From positions 2,170,001 through 2,234,000 of the forward strand of contig NZ_PTRA01000001.1 in NCBI RefSeq assembly GCF_002943425.1: a stretch of DNA of 64,000 nt. Reading direction: 5' to 3'. The stretch is from Siphonobacter curvatus (lineage in GTDB: Bacteria > Bacteroidota > Bacteroidia > Cytophagales > Spirosomataceae). Both the position numbers and the translations under genes were made by a program. The notes below the pieces were generated by a model that was given only the letters and a program-made list of their open reading frames with translations, made no database searches and had not been told where the DNA came from. This document shows positions 18,853 to 27,738 of this stretch, piece by piece (position 1 is the first letter of the stretch; each line of letters opens with the position of its first letter).

Positions 18853-21243
18853 TTACGGAAGCGGTAGGGGAGGCATCGCAGGTAAATAGATGCGGAAGGT
18901 TGTGCCTTGATCAGGTACGCTGGCAACGGTGATGTTGCCATGATGATTTTCGACCACTTTTCGGCATATGGCCAGCCCAATCCCCGTCCCTTCGTATTTT
19001 TCTTTCGAATGCAGACGTTGAAACATCTGGAAGATGCGATCCTGATAAGCCGGTTCAAATCCTATACCGCTATCCGAAATTTCAATCCATTGATAGAAAC
19101 GAACAAACCCATTGAAAGTTTCCGAGGTTTCTTCTGCTACCTGACTACCCTTAATTTGAATGTGATTTAGTCGGTCAATTGCCCCGAATTTTAAGGCATT
19201 GGTCAACAGATTTTGCAGGAGTTGCTTCAGTTGCGATGCATTCCCCCATACGCTCGGCAGTTTACTAACTTCCAGTCGCACATTTTCCTGCTGAATTGAT
19301 TCTTCCAAATCCTCCAGTACTTCTTCCACCAGCGAGGTAAGGGATACCTGAGCCATGGGGATTTCTTTTTGAGTAAGGGAAGAAAAGACCAAAAGGTCGT
19401 TGATTAACGTAGACATCCGGCGGGCCGAAGCGTGGATCCGATCGAGTGTATTAGCCCCTTTAGTACTGAGCTGCTGAGCTTCTGAATTGTACAATAAGGT
19501 TATGAACGACTGTATTTTCCGAAGCGGTTCCTGTAAATCGTGACTTGCTACAAAAGCAAATTGTCGAAGATTCTCGTTTGACTGTTCCAATTCCAGATTA
19601 CTCAGTCGCAGTGCTTCGGTGCGTTGATGAACGAGTCGTTCCAGCTCTTGTTTAACCAGTTTCTGATTCGTAATATCCTGGGCTGTACCCGTCAGAGCAT
19701 AGGCAAGGCCGTCTTCGTTGGTTAGCGTACGGGCTTGAGCATGAACGATGCGTTCTTGGCCCGTAAGTCGATTAATGATCGTAAATTCCTTATCACAGGG
19801 TTCTGAATAGCCTGTCTGAATGGCCCGATTTAAGCTACTGCCTATGTGCTCAACGTCCTTTGAGTGAATGTTGATTAACAGGGATTTCAGATCCGAGACG
19901 GGTTCGGTACCCAGCCAATTACTAATGCGATCCGACAAACTCATTTCCCCACGCTGAAGATCGAAATACCAGGTACCAAGTTCGGCCGTATCAATGGCGA
20001 GGCGGAGATTTTCTTCGGCATCGGCAATCTTCTGCCGAGCTAGTACTCGCTCCGTAATATCAACGGCCATGTGCAGGATAGACCAAACTTCACCTCGCTC
20101 ATTCCGTAAGGGTTTATAGGTAAACTTGAACCAGTATGGGCGAAGCTGATCGCCGTCGTACAGATCAGCTCGTTGTTCCTGCGTTTCATATGCTATACCG
20201 GTGCGATAAACCTCTTTGAGGATCGCTTCAAAGGGTTGATCTTTCAGCTCCGGTAATGCTTCGCTCAGTTTCTTGCCAATAACGGAAGCGTCCTTACTCC
20301 ACATCTTCAGTAGAGCATCATTCGCCATTTCGATACGAATATCTTCGGTTACGTACAGACCAATGGCAAAAGGAGCTTGCCAGATGAGATTGTAAAAATG
20401 ATCTTGGCTGATTTTTAGTTTCTGCTGGGTGATGACCCGATCTGTAATATCCAGTACGGCTCCGACGTAACCTTTAAACTGCCCGTTTGAATCGTAATGC
20501 GGATTTCCCGAACAATCAACCCAGCGGAGGGAGCCATCCAGGTGCTCAATCCGAAATTCACTCCGATGCGGTCGGCGGGCTTGGAAGTCGGCCTGAAACA
20601 TTTGGGCCGCTCTTTCGCGATCTTCCGTAACGATAGCATCTAACCAGCCAATCCCCAGGTGACTTGCTAAATGACGACCAGTCCAGTCTCCCCATTTCTG
20701 GCTAATATACGTGGTAAGGCCTTCCTGGTCAGACATCCACAAAGCTGCGGGCACTGCCTGGGTGATACTTTCAAAAATACTAGCGTTATCTTGGAGAACC
20801 TGTCGCGTATGTACTTCATCCGTGATGTCTTGTACACTTCCAGCAAACCGATACAAACGATTTTGCTCATCGAAATAGGCTTTGCCTTTACCGTGCAACC
20901 AACGTTGTTTTCCGTTCATGACGGTTCGAAACTGAGCCTCGCAGGTGCAATGTTGCGGCGATTGGATGGCGGCTTGGATGGCATGCCGCAACACCGTATA
21001 ATCGTCAGGATGGATGTGTCTGATTACCTCCGTATAAGTTACAACACTGGTATTCGGGAAACCAAAGAGTTCCTGACAAAGACTATCCCAGTGAATGGTA
21101 TGCCGTAACATATTCCAATCCCAAGTGCCTACACCAGCTGCTTCAAGGGCGTAACGATAATGTTCGCCCTGTTCATGGAGCTGGTAAAGGGTAGAGGGAT
21201 TGAAATTTTCGTCCCTAGTATCTTGGGTAGAACCGTAAAGCAT
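18853..21243 (-). CDS. Soluble multi-PAS sensor histidine kinase
   Basis: 796 residues with no signal peptide or membrane helix. Four PAS/PAC units are visible at about 28-147, 155-273, 281-400 and 411-530, each ending in the PAC hallmark (GSVQDITD, GAVLDITDR, HMAVDITER, GTAQDITNQ). A coiled stretch leads to the HisKA motif FVASHDLQEPLRKIQ with His568, a CheB/bacteriophytochrome-like DLQEP variant, then the ATPase boxes LLTNALKFG, DSGIGFEP and GTGIGLAI. The kinase should sense a cytoplasmic small molecule, light or redox cue. It has no receiver; a single-domain receiver gene starts 711 bases away in divergent orientation and is a plausible partner. Confidence 0.92.
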   Translation of the reverse strand: MLYGSTQDTRDENFNPSTLYQLHEQGEHYRYALEAAGVGTWDWNMLRHTIHWDSLCQELFGFPNTSVVTYTEVIRHIHPDDYTVLRHAIQAAIQSPQHCTCEAQFRTVMNGKQRWLHGKGKAYFDEQNRLYRFAGSVQDITDEVHTRQVLQDNASIFESITQAVPAALWMSDQEGLTTYISQKWGDWTGRHLASHLGIGWLDAIVTEDRERAAQMFQADFQARRPHRSEFRIEHLDGSLRWVDCSGNPHYDSNGQFKGYVGAVLDITDRVITQQKLKISQDHFYNLIWQAPFAIGLYVTEDIRIEMANDALLKMWSKDASVIGKKLSEALPELKDQPFEAILKEVYRTGIAYETQEQRADLYDGDQLRPYWFKFTYKPLRNERGEVWSILHMAVDITERVLARQKIADAEENLRLAIDTAELGTWYFDLQRGEMSLSDRISNWLGTEPVSDLKSLLINIHSKDVEHIGSSLNRAIQTGYSEPCDKEFTIINRLTGQERIVHAQARTLTNEDGLAYALTGTAQDITNQKLVKQELERLVHQRTEALRLSNLELEQSNENLRQFAFVASHDLQEPLRKIQSFITLLYNSEAQQLSTKGANTLDRIHASARRMSTLINDLLVFSSLTQKEIPMAQVSLTSLVEEVLEDLEESIQQENVRLEVSKLPSVWGNASQLKQLLQNLLTNALKFGAIDRLNHIQIKGSQVAEETSETFNGFVRFYQWIEISDSGIGFEPAYQDRIFQMFQRLHSKEKYEGTGIGLAICRKVVENHHGNITVASVPDQGTTFRIYLPAMPPLPLP

Positions 21244-21584
21244 GTACTGGTTTGGCGTATGATAACGTTTATAGGGGTACGAACGAAGGCGATGTACTAG
21301 AAAGCAGCGAGTTAAGCTAATATTACAAAGAAAAGACTCGACCTACTAGCGTACAAGTAAATTCTAAATTAAGAACTCAATTGTAGCCTTTACAAAAAAA
21401 TATTCTTTCAATACAAATTGAAATAAGGCTAAATTAAGTGTATGTACTTAATTTACAGGAATGTAATGATCTATGGCAGGCAACCGTTTCAATGATCACA
21501 AAACAATCGGTTTATGGATCGGTTATATACTCAAATCTCTTTCGCATTTGGCGGAATGTGTTGAGAGATAGAGTAGCTACTCAG

Positions 21585-21616
21585 CTCCCGTTTGTCGACG
21601 GACAACGGGAGTTTTT
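21585..21616 (+). terminator. Intrinsic terminator without a gene
   Basis: 11-bp stem with one bulged T (21585-21596, 21601-21611), 4-base loop, followed by TTTTTGCTT. It suggests a short transcript starting in 21400-21560. Confidence 0.6.
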
Positions 21617-21692
21617 GCTTATTGGTACTACATTTTTAACACATAATAGGAACGGCTCGAAAGAGCCTTATGTAACTGAAGTAACAAATACT

Positions 21693-21730
21693 GAAAACCT
21701 GCTTGTAGATGCGAGCAGGTTTTCTTTTTA
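21693..21730 (+). terminator. Second intrinsic terminator without a gene
   Basis: 13-bp stem with one wobble pair (21693-21705, 21712-21724), 6-base loop, followed by TTTTTATTTAT. It lies 80 bases after the first hairpin. Confidence 0.6.
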
Positions 21731-21912
21731 TTTATATTAAATACAGATAATACTTTGTGATAAAAGCATTTAAGCCATTCATTTAGAATAGTTTATTAAA
21801 TTATTTGTCTGCTATTGAATTGTTATAAATTTATTTAACTATGGGCTAATTAAATTAGAAATAATCCTTGAATAATACGACTTTATGACTCAGGGGAGTT
21901 GAGAATTACACG

Positions 21913-21920
21913 TATCTTTG
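21913..21920 (+). promoter_or_regulatory. -7 element of the receiver gene
   Basis: TATCTTTG matches the TAnnTTTG element exactly, 34 bases before the ATG at 21955. No clear TTTG was seen at the expected distance upstream. Confidence 0.5.
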
Positions 21921-21954
21921 CTAATAACTACTGAAGTGCGTCTCGCCACCACCC

Positions 21955-22422
21955 ATGAATAAAGATACTACACCGCGTAATTTTAGAAAGGCTAAACTTT
22001 TAGTGGTAGAAGATAACCCGGATCATTGGTTTTTAATTGAGTCGGTATTAAAGCAGCAGTTACCGGAGGTAGAAGTGATTTGGATGCCGGATGCTTCACA
22101 AACCATGACGTACCTTAATGATTGTAAGTCTAAATTACACGTTCTGCCTAAAGTAATTTTACTGGATTTGTATTTGCCCAGTTCGCAAGAAGGCTTACGT
22201 TTACTCCAAACCATAAAATCGAAAAACTCTTCGTTTTATCACATTCCAACCATCGTACTCAGCCACTCCAGTGATGCGACGGACATCAGCCGGTGTTATG
22301 AGACGGGCGGAAGTTCGTACATAATAAAACCCACGCTGATTCAGCAGTGGGTTGACTATTTTAAAGAATTTCGGCGGTACTGGTGGAATATCGTTTCTTT
22401 ACCAGATCCTCAGTATCAATAA
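21955..22422 (+). CDS. Single-domain response regulator
   Basis: 155 residues: a CheY-like receiver with a short C-terminal tail and no output domain. The acidic pair lies in LLVVEDNPDHW, the phospho-acceptor Asp in VILLDLYLPSS, the Thr/Ser position in IVLSHSSD and the conserved Lys in YIIKPT. All key residues are present, in contrast with the receiver at 9042. Single-domain receivers of this kind often work with PAS kinases or phytochromes, and the soluble PAS kinase is divergent upstream. It converges on the Hsp70-like gene, sharing a terminator that overlaps the stop codon. Confidence 0.9.
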   Translation: MNKDTTPRNFRKAKLLVVEDNPDHWFLIESVLKQQLPEVEVIWMPDASQTMTYLNDCKSKLHVLPKVILLDLYLPSSQEGLRLLQTIKSKNSSFYHIPTIVLSHSSDATDISRCYETGGSSYIIKPTLIQQWVDYFKEFRRYWWNIVSLPDPQYQ

Positions 22423-22453
22423 GTTCTCAGCTCTTTCACTGAGCCGAGAACTT
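22421..22453. terminator. Bidirectional terminator between convergent genes
   Basis: 13-bp stem with one A/C mismatch (22421-22433, 22441-22453), 7-base loop. It includes two bases of the receiver stop codon and spans the Hsp70-like stop, so both genes end within it. Confidence 0.65.
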
Positions 22454-23698
22454 ATACTGACTATCATAGGCCAGGCCCAAACCGACACTCGAAAGTTTGT
22501 TTTCATCCGCCAGTGAAGCTTTCGGGAAAAGTCGGCGAAATTCCGATTGAATCAGTGGAACTTCTGTCGAGCCGCCCGTCAAAATGACCAGATCAATCGC
22601 TTCGGCCGAAACGCCCGCTGCCTGAAGACAAGCCGTTGCCGCTCCGGAAATTTTCTCAACTTCGTCGGTAATGGCTGATTCGAACTGGGATCGCTGAATG
22701 GGAATACTAAAATCTTTTTCCAAAAAGTCAAAGGGCATCTCGTGCTCCGTCAATGACGTGAGAGCGATTTTAGCTTGTTCAGCCGCTGCCAATAGGGTGT
22801 GGCCGGACTCTTGTTCGAGTACTTTCAACAGTCGTTGGTAGCGTTTGGGGTCCTGCGATTGCCCCAAAATTTGCCGGGTTTGCATGAGCATTTTCGGCGT
22901 ATACAGAAAGTTTACCTTACTCCATTCCGCCAGGTCGTGAAAAGGCTTGAGGGGTACATCGAGTTTCTTCTCTCCAAACGTAGTTTTGTACCCCAGTTCG
23001 GGCATGATCTCACTTAGACTCAGATCTTTATCAAAGTCGTTGCCACCCACCCGTACGCCCGTATTGGCCAGAATATCCGAGGTACGATCGGCTTTTGTAC
23101 GGTTTTTGGGTGATAAACGGATGACTGTAAAGTCAGAAGTACCACCACCCAAATCCACTACCAGGGCCAGCTTCTCTTCCGTCAAATTCACTTCGTGAGC
23201 AAAGGCGGCGGCGATGGGTTCGTATTGAAAATCAATGTGTTTGAAACCAATGCGTTCGGCGATGGCTTGTAATTCTCGCTGGGCCTGAGCATCCCCCGCG
23301 GGGTCATTATCAATAAAATGAACGGGCCGTCCCAGTACCACATGCTCAATGGACTGACCCGCATCTACTTCTGCTTTGTCTTTGAGTTGCAGTAAAAAAG
23401 TGGCGATGATGGTGCTGAAATTCATCAGGGTTCCATTCACAAAAGTACCCTGCTTCATAATGGACGTACCCAGCACTCGCTTAAGGCTTCGCATAAAACG
23501 GCCTTCCTCCCGATCCAGAAATAACTGAATGGCTTTGCGACCATAATACGTGTGGCGGTCATTGCGGCGATAAAACAAAGCACTCGGAATGGTAACCGAT
23601 TCATTTTCAACGGGAACCAGATGAATAGTACCCTCGTGGGCTAGGGCAATGCTGGAATTAGACGTGCCAAAGTCAATCCCGCAGGAAATTTGGGTCAT
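22436..23698 (-). CDS. yegD: YegD-like Hsp70-family ATPase lacking a substrate-binding domain
   Basis: 420 residues, close to E. coli YegD (450) and far shorter than DnaK (about 640). Motifs of the actin/Hsp70 ATPase are all visible: phosphate-1 GIDFGTSNSS near residue 7, the connect segment FQYEPIAAAFAHE, phosphate-2 LVVDLGGGTSDF and adenosine LTGGSTEVPLIQ. VLGRPVHF and RVGGNDFD match YegD well. The C-terminal peptide-binding domain of true chaperones is absent. The role of YegD proteins is not established; a chaperone-like ATPase is inferred from the fold. It stands alone on the minus strand. Confidence 0.87.
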   Translation of the reverse strand: MTQISCGIDFGTSNSSIALAHEGTIHLVPVENESVTIPSALFYRRNDRHTYYGRKAIQLFLDREEGRFMRSLKRVLGTSIMKQGTFVNGTLMNFSTIIATFLLQLKDKAEVDAGQSIEHVVLGRPVHFIDNDPAGDAQAQRELQAIAERIGFKHIDFQYEPIAAAFAHEVNLTEEKLALVVDLGGGTSDFTVIRLSPKNRTKADRTSDILANTGVRVGGNDFDKDLSLSEIMPELGYKTTFGEKKLDVPLKPFHDLAEWSKVNFLYTPKMLMQTRQILGQSQDPKRYQRLLKVLEQESGHTLLAAAEQAKIALTSLTEHEMPFDFLEKDFSIPIQRSQFESAITDEVEKISGAATACLQAAGVSAEAIDLVILTGGSTEVPLIQSEFRRLFPKASLADENKLSSVGLGLAYDSQYKFSAQ

Positions 23699-23849
23699 AG
23701 ATAAAAGAATCTCAGTACTAGAAAGAATGGCAGGGAAAAGAAAGTGCCAGAATGTAATCTACTAAATTACAGACGGAAAAGTTCAGGTCAAAGAAAAGAA
23801 ATGAAAGAGCAATCGAGAAAAGGAGACGGGAGTGGAAGGGTACTTAACA

Positions 23850-23880
23850 AAAAAATCCCGGTGACAAGCCGGGATTTTTT
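23850..23880 (-). terminator. Terminator of the PQQ-dehydrogenase fusion gene
   Basis: 12-bp perfect stem (23850-23861, 23869-23880), 7-base loop, with an A run on the left arm that gives a T run on the minus strand. It lies 19 bases after the stop at 23899. Confidence 0.75.
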
Positions 23881-23898
23881 GTTCCTATTAAAAGAATC

Positions 23899-26724
23899 CT
23901 AATCCATGAACTTGATGGTCGAAACCGTCATCAGGGGTTGGATAGGTTTAGCTGTATCATTCTTGAAAACAAAGTACAAATCGTGTTGACCTTCCGTACT
24001 TTTCAGTTTCACCCGAACGGGGGGGCGGTAGAAGGGATCCCGTTTGGCAGGAACCTTACTGCCGGTCTTCGTGGTATCACCGGATTCGAGTTGGGCCATC
24101 ACTTTTTCCACATCCACCGGGGGAGCCAGCGTTACTTTCGTTTCGCCCAAGAGGGGTCCGGTTGGAGAATCCAGGTGCACTTCAATGGTACCACCCACAT
24201 TTCCTTCGCGATCCTGAACGGTCGCACCCATTTCCAGTTGTTTCACGCCCGTCAGGTCAATGTTCTTGAAACCAATGAGCGAGTTAGCGTAAGGGATTAC
24301 GTTGGTACCCTTGCCCATGCCGCGTACTTTCAGGTCAGCACCCTGTACCACGGCGGCTTCGGCGGCATACATTTGCGGACTGTGCAGCACGATGAGTTGC
24401 TCAGAAGTCAGCATCGGAATGGTCTTCGCATTGATCGTATTGCCACGGTCGGTATACGCTACGCGAACCAGCACGGAACCCCGGCCGTTATCATCCTTCG
24501 GAATTTCCGGGGTGTACTTGCCTTTGGTCGGTAGGGTGCTGTAGGTTTTGGTCGTGACATTGAGAATGTAATTGACAATCACATTCGCGTCCGCTACCGA
24601 CATCGCCGGGTGACCGGGCATGGCTACCTCACCCCAAACGCCAACACCACCGTTCCGAATTTTCTGTACCAGGCGGTCTTTCTCTTTTTCATCACCTTTG
24701 TACTTGTTGGCAATATCCGTAAAGCTCGGACCTACTGATTTCGTACTTACCTGATGACAGACTTTACAATCACTCTGACTGATCAGCGTTTGAGCAACGG
24801 CGTACTGGGTCGAAGCATCTACACTCCGTTGACCCTGAATGACTTCCGCGTAATCAAATCCTTCTGACGTATAGTCCATACTTAGAGCTACCCGGGCCGG
24901 AGTGATTTTCCCGTCTGCCAGACTTCCATCTTCCTTGTCCGCCACGTTTACTTCATACTGAATCGGCTGATTCGGGAAGAAGAAAGTTTTGTTACCCATG
25001 AGATTGATGGCGACTGCCGGAGGTTCATTGCCAGCCGTAATTTTCACCGACTGACTATTCGACGCTCCCTTGGCATCCGTCACGGTAAGGGTTGCCGTGT
25101 ACACACCCGCTTTGTCAAGCGTGAGGGATGGATTCGCGGTGGTAAATACCTTGGGTGTACCGCCCGCCGAACTTACCTTCCATTGATATTTCAGAGCGTC
25201 ACCGTCATAGTCTTTGGTACCATCAGCCGAGAGCGTTAGCTTCAGCGGAACGGTTCCGCCTTTTTTACTGGCCGATGCCTGGACGATGGGTTTGCGGTTT
25301 CCACTGTTATACTCGATGCGAACCAGCCGGGCGTTGTCACTTTTGCGGAACCAGTTGCTACCGTACTCTAGTACATACATATCACCCTCGGGACCAAACT
25401 TCATATCAATTGGTTCAACCGGATGGTAGCTGGGTAGTACCCGTTCCATCGACTGATAATCACCCTGTTCATTCATGGTGATGGCCATAATCCAGCCCCG
25501 GGAAAAATCCGTAACAATCCACTTGCCTTCGTAATACGCGGGCCAGGGACGTTTAGCTCCCTTGAAATCCGACTGGTGATAGACCGGTCCGCCGGTCGCA
25601 CTTCGCGAACCCGTACCCACGAGTGGGAAGGTTTCCGAAACGCCGTAAGGATAGTAAATGAAGTTCGGAGCTACCGCAGGTAATTCCTTCAAACCCGTAT
25701 TGTTCGGCGAATTATTCACCAATCGTTGCGGGTCTTTCTTCGCCAGTGGTTTATTATTTTCATAATCGTACACCGGAAATGCCTGATCGTTCCCGACAAA
25801 CCAGGGCCAGCCAAAGTTACCCGGCTTACGAGCCTGGTTTAATTCATCGTAACCGCGAGGCCCAATTTCCGAGTCCTCCGTAGCATCCGGACCCACCTCT
25901 CCCCAGTACACGTAACCCGTTTTGCTATCCACCGAAATTCGCCAGGGGTTACGGTGACCCATCGAATAAATTTCTGGACGGGTTTGGGCGGTACCTTTGG
26001 GAAACAAGTTTCCGCTAGGAATCGTATAGGTTCCGTTCGCTTCCGGGTGAATGCGAAGAATTTTTCCGCGGAGGTCGTTGGTATTTCCAGCGTGTCCCTG
26101 ATCGTCCCAGCTACTGCGACCGGGTCGTTCATCGGTTTGAGCCGCTTTCTGGTTCCCGGTATTGTTCCCAACGGTAAGGAATAGGTTGCCCGCTTTGTCC
26201 CAGGTCATGCCTCCACCCGTGTGGCAACATACTTCCCGTTGCGTCGGTACCTCAAGCAGTACTTTTTCGGAGTTTTCCTGCAAGTCATCTTCGCCCACTT
26301 TCCAGCGAGTTAACAGGTGTTTGTGCTCGGTGGGGTGGGCGTAATACAGGTAGATCCAGTGGTTTTGAGCGAAGTTAGGATCCACGGTCATGCCCATCAG
26401 TCCTTCTTCAGCTTCGGTAACTTTCCCTTCTTTACTGGTGTACTTGGTGTTAACCGGAATCGTCGCGAGTAGATCTACCGATTTAGTTTTAGGGTTGTAG
26501 CGTTTCAGTCCCCCTTTCCGTTCAATAATGAAAACGGTTCCATCTTTCATGACTTCAAACGTCATCGGCTCATCCAGGTCTTCCACGACGGTTACGGGGG
26601 TGAACCGGCTTTCGTCGGGTTTGTCCTGAACGTGCGTGTCCCTGGAAATAAACGAAGCCAAGCCCGCTGCCAGAGCGAGTTGGGCAGCCAGTGTAACCCG
26701 CCTATACGTACGGATTCGTTTCAT
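23899..26724 (-). CDS. Exported PQQ-sugar-dehydrogenase-like / PKD / cytochrome c fusion protein
   Basis: 941 residues. A twin-basic N-terminus with a hydrophobic stretch (LAAQLALAAGLASFI) serves as signal. Residues about 35-470 form a six-bladed propeller like soluble glucose dehydrogenase, with GLMGMTVDPNF, GEVGPDATEDSEIGPRGYDE and GNFGWPWFVG. A PKD domain follows (about 475-570: LTLSADGTKDYDGDALKYQW), then a c-type cytochrome with the haem motif CKVCH and methionine ligand candidate in VAMPGHPAM (about 640-730), and a carbohydrate-binding-like C-terminal domain. The order fits a periplasmic oxidase that passes electrons directly to its own haem. Its substrate, presumably a sugar or polyol, is unknown. 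It is divergent from a Nudix-type regulator. Confidence 0.87.
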   Translation of the reverse strand: MKRIRTYRRVTLAAQLALAAGLASFISRDTHVQDKPDESRFTPVTVVEDLDEPMTFEVMKDGTVFIIERKGGLKRYNPKTKSVDLLATIPVNTKYTSKEGKVTEAEEGLMGMTVDPNFAQNHWIYLYYAHPTEHKHLLTRWKVGEDDLQENSEKVLLEVPTQREVCCHTGGGMTWDKAGNLFLTVGNNTGNQKAAQTDERPGRSSWDDQGHAGNTNDLRGKILRIHPEANGTYTIPSGNLFPKGTAQTRPEIYSMGHRNPWRISVDSKTGYVYWGEVGPDATEDSEIGPRGYDELNQARKPGNFGWPWFVGNDQAFPVYDYENNKPLAKKDPQRLVNNSPNNTGLKELPAVAPNFIYYPYGVSETFPLVGTGSRSATGGPVYHQSDFKGAKRPWPAYYEGKWIVTDFSRGWIMAITMNEQGDYQSMERVLPSYHPVEPIDMKFGPEGDMYVLEYGSNWFRKSDNARLVRIEYNSGNRKPIVQASASKKGGTVPLKLTLSADGTKDYDGDALKYQWKVSSAGGTPKVFTTANPSLTLDKAGVYTATLTVTDAKGASNSQSVKITAGNEPPAVAINLMGNKTFFFPNQPIQYEVNVADKEDGSLADGKITPARVALSMDYTSEGFDYAEVIQGQRSVDASTQYAVAQTLISQSDCKVCHQVSTKSVGPSFTDIANKYKGDEKEKDRLVQKIRNGGVGVWGEVAMPGHPAMSVADANVIVNYILNVTTKTYSTLPTKGKYTPEIPKDDNGRGSVLVRVAYTDRGNTINAKTIPMLTSEQLIVLHSPQMYAAEAAVVQGADLKVRGMGKGTNVIPYANSLIGFKNIDLTGVKQLEMGATVQDREGNVGGTIEVHLDSPTGPLLGETKVTLAPPVDVEKVMAQLESGDTTKTGSKVPAKRDPFYRPPVRVKLKSTEGQHDLYFVFKNDTAKPIQPLMTVSTIKFMD

Positions 26725-26889
26725 AGATTTTGTCAGTTAAAATGCTGTTTAGAGTTAACAAATACTAGACTTGCGATCGGACGTTAATCGCTATTGAAAT
26801 GAATAGATAAGTAGTTGCGGAATAGAAAATTAGCCCTTTTTCGATTTACTTTTAATCAATAATGAAGCAAAGATTGACCCGTATCAAAC

Positions 26890-26912
26890 TATTGTATCAA
26901 TTCGATACAATA
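26890..26912. promoter_or_regulatory. Palindromic operator candidate before the Nudix-type regulator
   Basis: Perfect 9-bp arms (TATTGTATC at 26890-26898 and GATACAATA at 26904-26912) separated by 5 bases, with a further GTATCAA half-site just upstream at 26881. It lies between divergent genes, 84 bases before the regulator and 165 before the dehydrogenase fusion, a fitting place for a shared autoregulatory site. Confidence 0.55.
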
Positions 26913-26995
26913 ATGCAGGTTGCGATTTTTGTTTCCAATTATTTTAATGTATTCTTGGAAAAATTGTAGAAAATAAAGTTGGTATTGGAAGCACC

Positions 26996-27706
26996 ATGAA
27001 GTTTGGCGAAAACTGTATTCCTCAAGTATCCATCGATTGCGTCGTTTTTGGTTTTCACGCTCACCAGTTGAAAGTCTTATTACTACGAGTGCGGAGTATG
27101 GAATACTATGCACTGCCCGGAGGTTTTGTTGGACAGGAAGAAGATTTGGACGAAGCAGCTCAGCGTGTTTTACAGGAACGTACGGGCCTAACCGAATTGT
27201 ACCTCGAACAATTTTACACCTTCGGCCAACGCAATCGAGGGGAGATAGAGATGCAGCAAAAACTGGCCGAAGTGAATCAACTCAAATCCGAGGGGTGGTT
27301 ACAAAAGCGGTTTATTTCAGTAGGCTATTACGCATTGGTTGATTTTTCACTAGTGAAGGCAACACCTGATGAATTATCGGATAGCTGCGATTGGTACGAC
27401 ATCAATCAGCTACCTTTACTGATGATGGACCATCATCAGATGATACAGAAAGCGTTAGATACTTTACGTATTATGCTCGAATATAAGCCTATCGCTTTCA
27501 ATCTATTACCGGAAAGTTTTACAATTGCTGAGTTACAGCGGGTGTACGAAACAATTTTAGGTAAGGAACTGATTCGTACCAATTTTCAACGCAAAATACT
27601 GAATCTGGAAATACTAGAGCGTATTGAAAAAAAGTATACGGGGAGAGCTCACAAAGCTCCGTATGTATACCGATTTAAATCCACAAAAAAACCGCATGAA
27701 TCGTAG
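26996..27706 (+). CDS. Nudix-domain transcriptional regulator, NrtR/AraR-like
   Basis: 236 residues. Residues about 10-140 form a Nudix fold, but the box GFVGQEEDLDEAAQRVLQER lacks two catalytic acidic residues (REUxEE reads RVLQER), so it probably binds rather than hydrolyses a ligand. The C-terminal 75 residues form a winged helix typical of this family: FTIAELQRVYETILGKEL, NFQRKILNLEILE and the ending APYVYRFK. Bacteroidota use such proteins as sugar-responsive regulators (AraR/XylR-like) and others as NAD regulators (NrtR). The divergent PQQ-type dehydrogenase and the palindrome between them point to a sugar-linked role. Confidence 0.87.
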   Translation: MKFGENCIPQVSIDCVVFGFHAHQLKVLLLRVRSMEYYALPGGFVGQEEDLDEAAQRVLQERTGLTELYLEQFYTFGQRNRGEIEMQQKLAEVNQLKSEGWLQKRFISVGYYALVDFSLVKATPDELSDSCDWYDINQLPLLMMDHHQMIQKALDTLRIMLEYKPIAFNLLPESFTIAELQRVYETILGKELIRTNFQRKILNLEILERIEKKYTGRAHKAPYVYRFKSTKKPHES

Positions 27707-27724
27707 GCGATCCATGCGGTTTTT
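27687..27724. terminator. Bidirectional terminator with a stop codon in its loop
   Basis: 17-bp stem with one A/C mismatch (27687-27703, 27708-27724); the 4-base loop TAGG contains the regulator's stop codon. A and T runs flank the arms, serving both convergent genes. Confidence 0.8.
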
Positions 27725-27738
27725 CTTCGACTAGAAAG

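Larger units (their letters stand above)
21244..21954. other. Divergent spacer with two tandem terminators
   Basis: About 710 bases between the divergent PAS kinase and receiver genes. Plus-strand terminators at 21585-21616 and 21693-21730 have no recognised gene before them. A 100-codon frame runs through both hairpins and is not credible. The part after 21740 is AT-rich and holds the receiver promoter. Confidence 0.6.

Noticed and set aside
21438..21740. 100-codon plus-strand frame
   Set aside because: It crosses two intrinsic terminators and has no family-like features.
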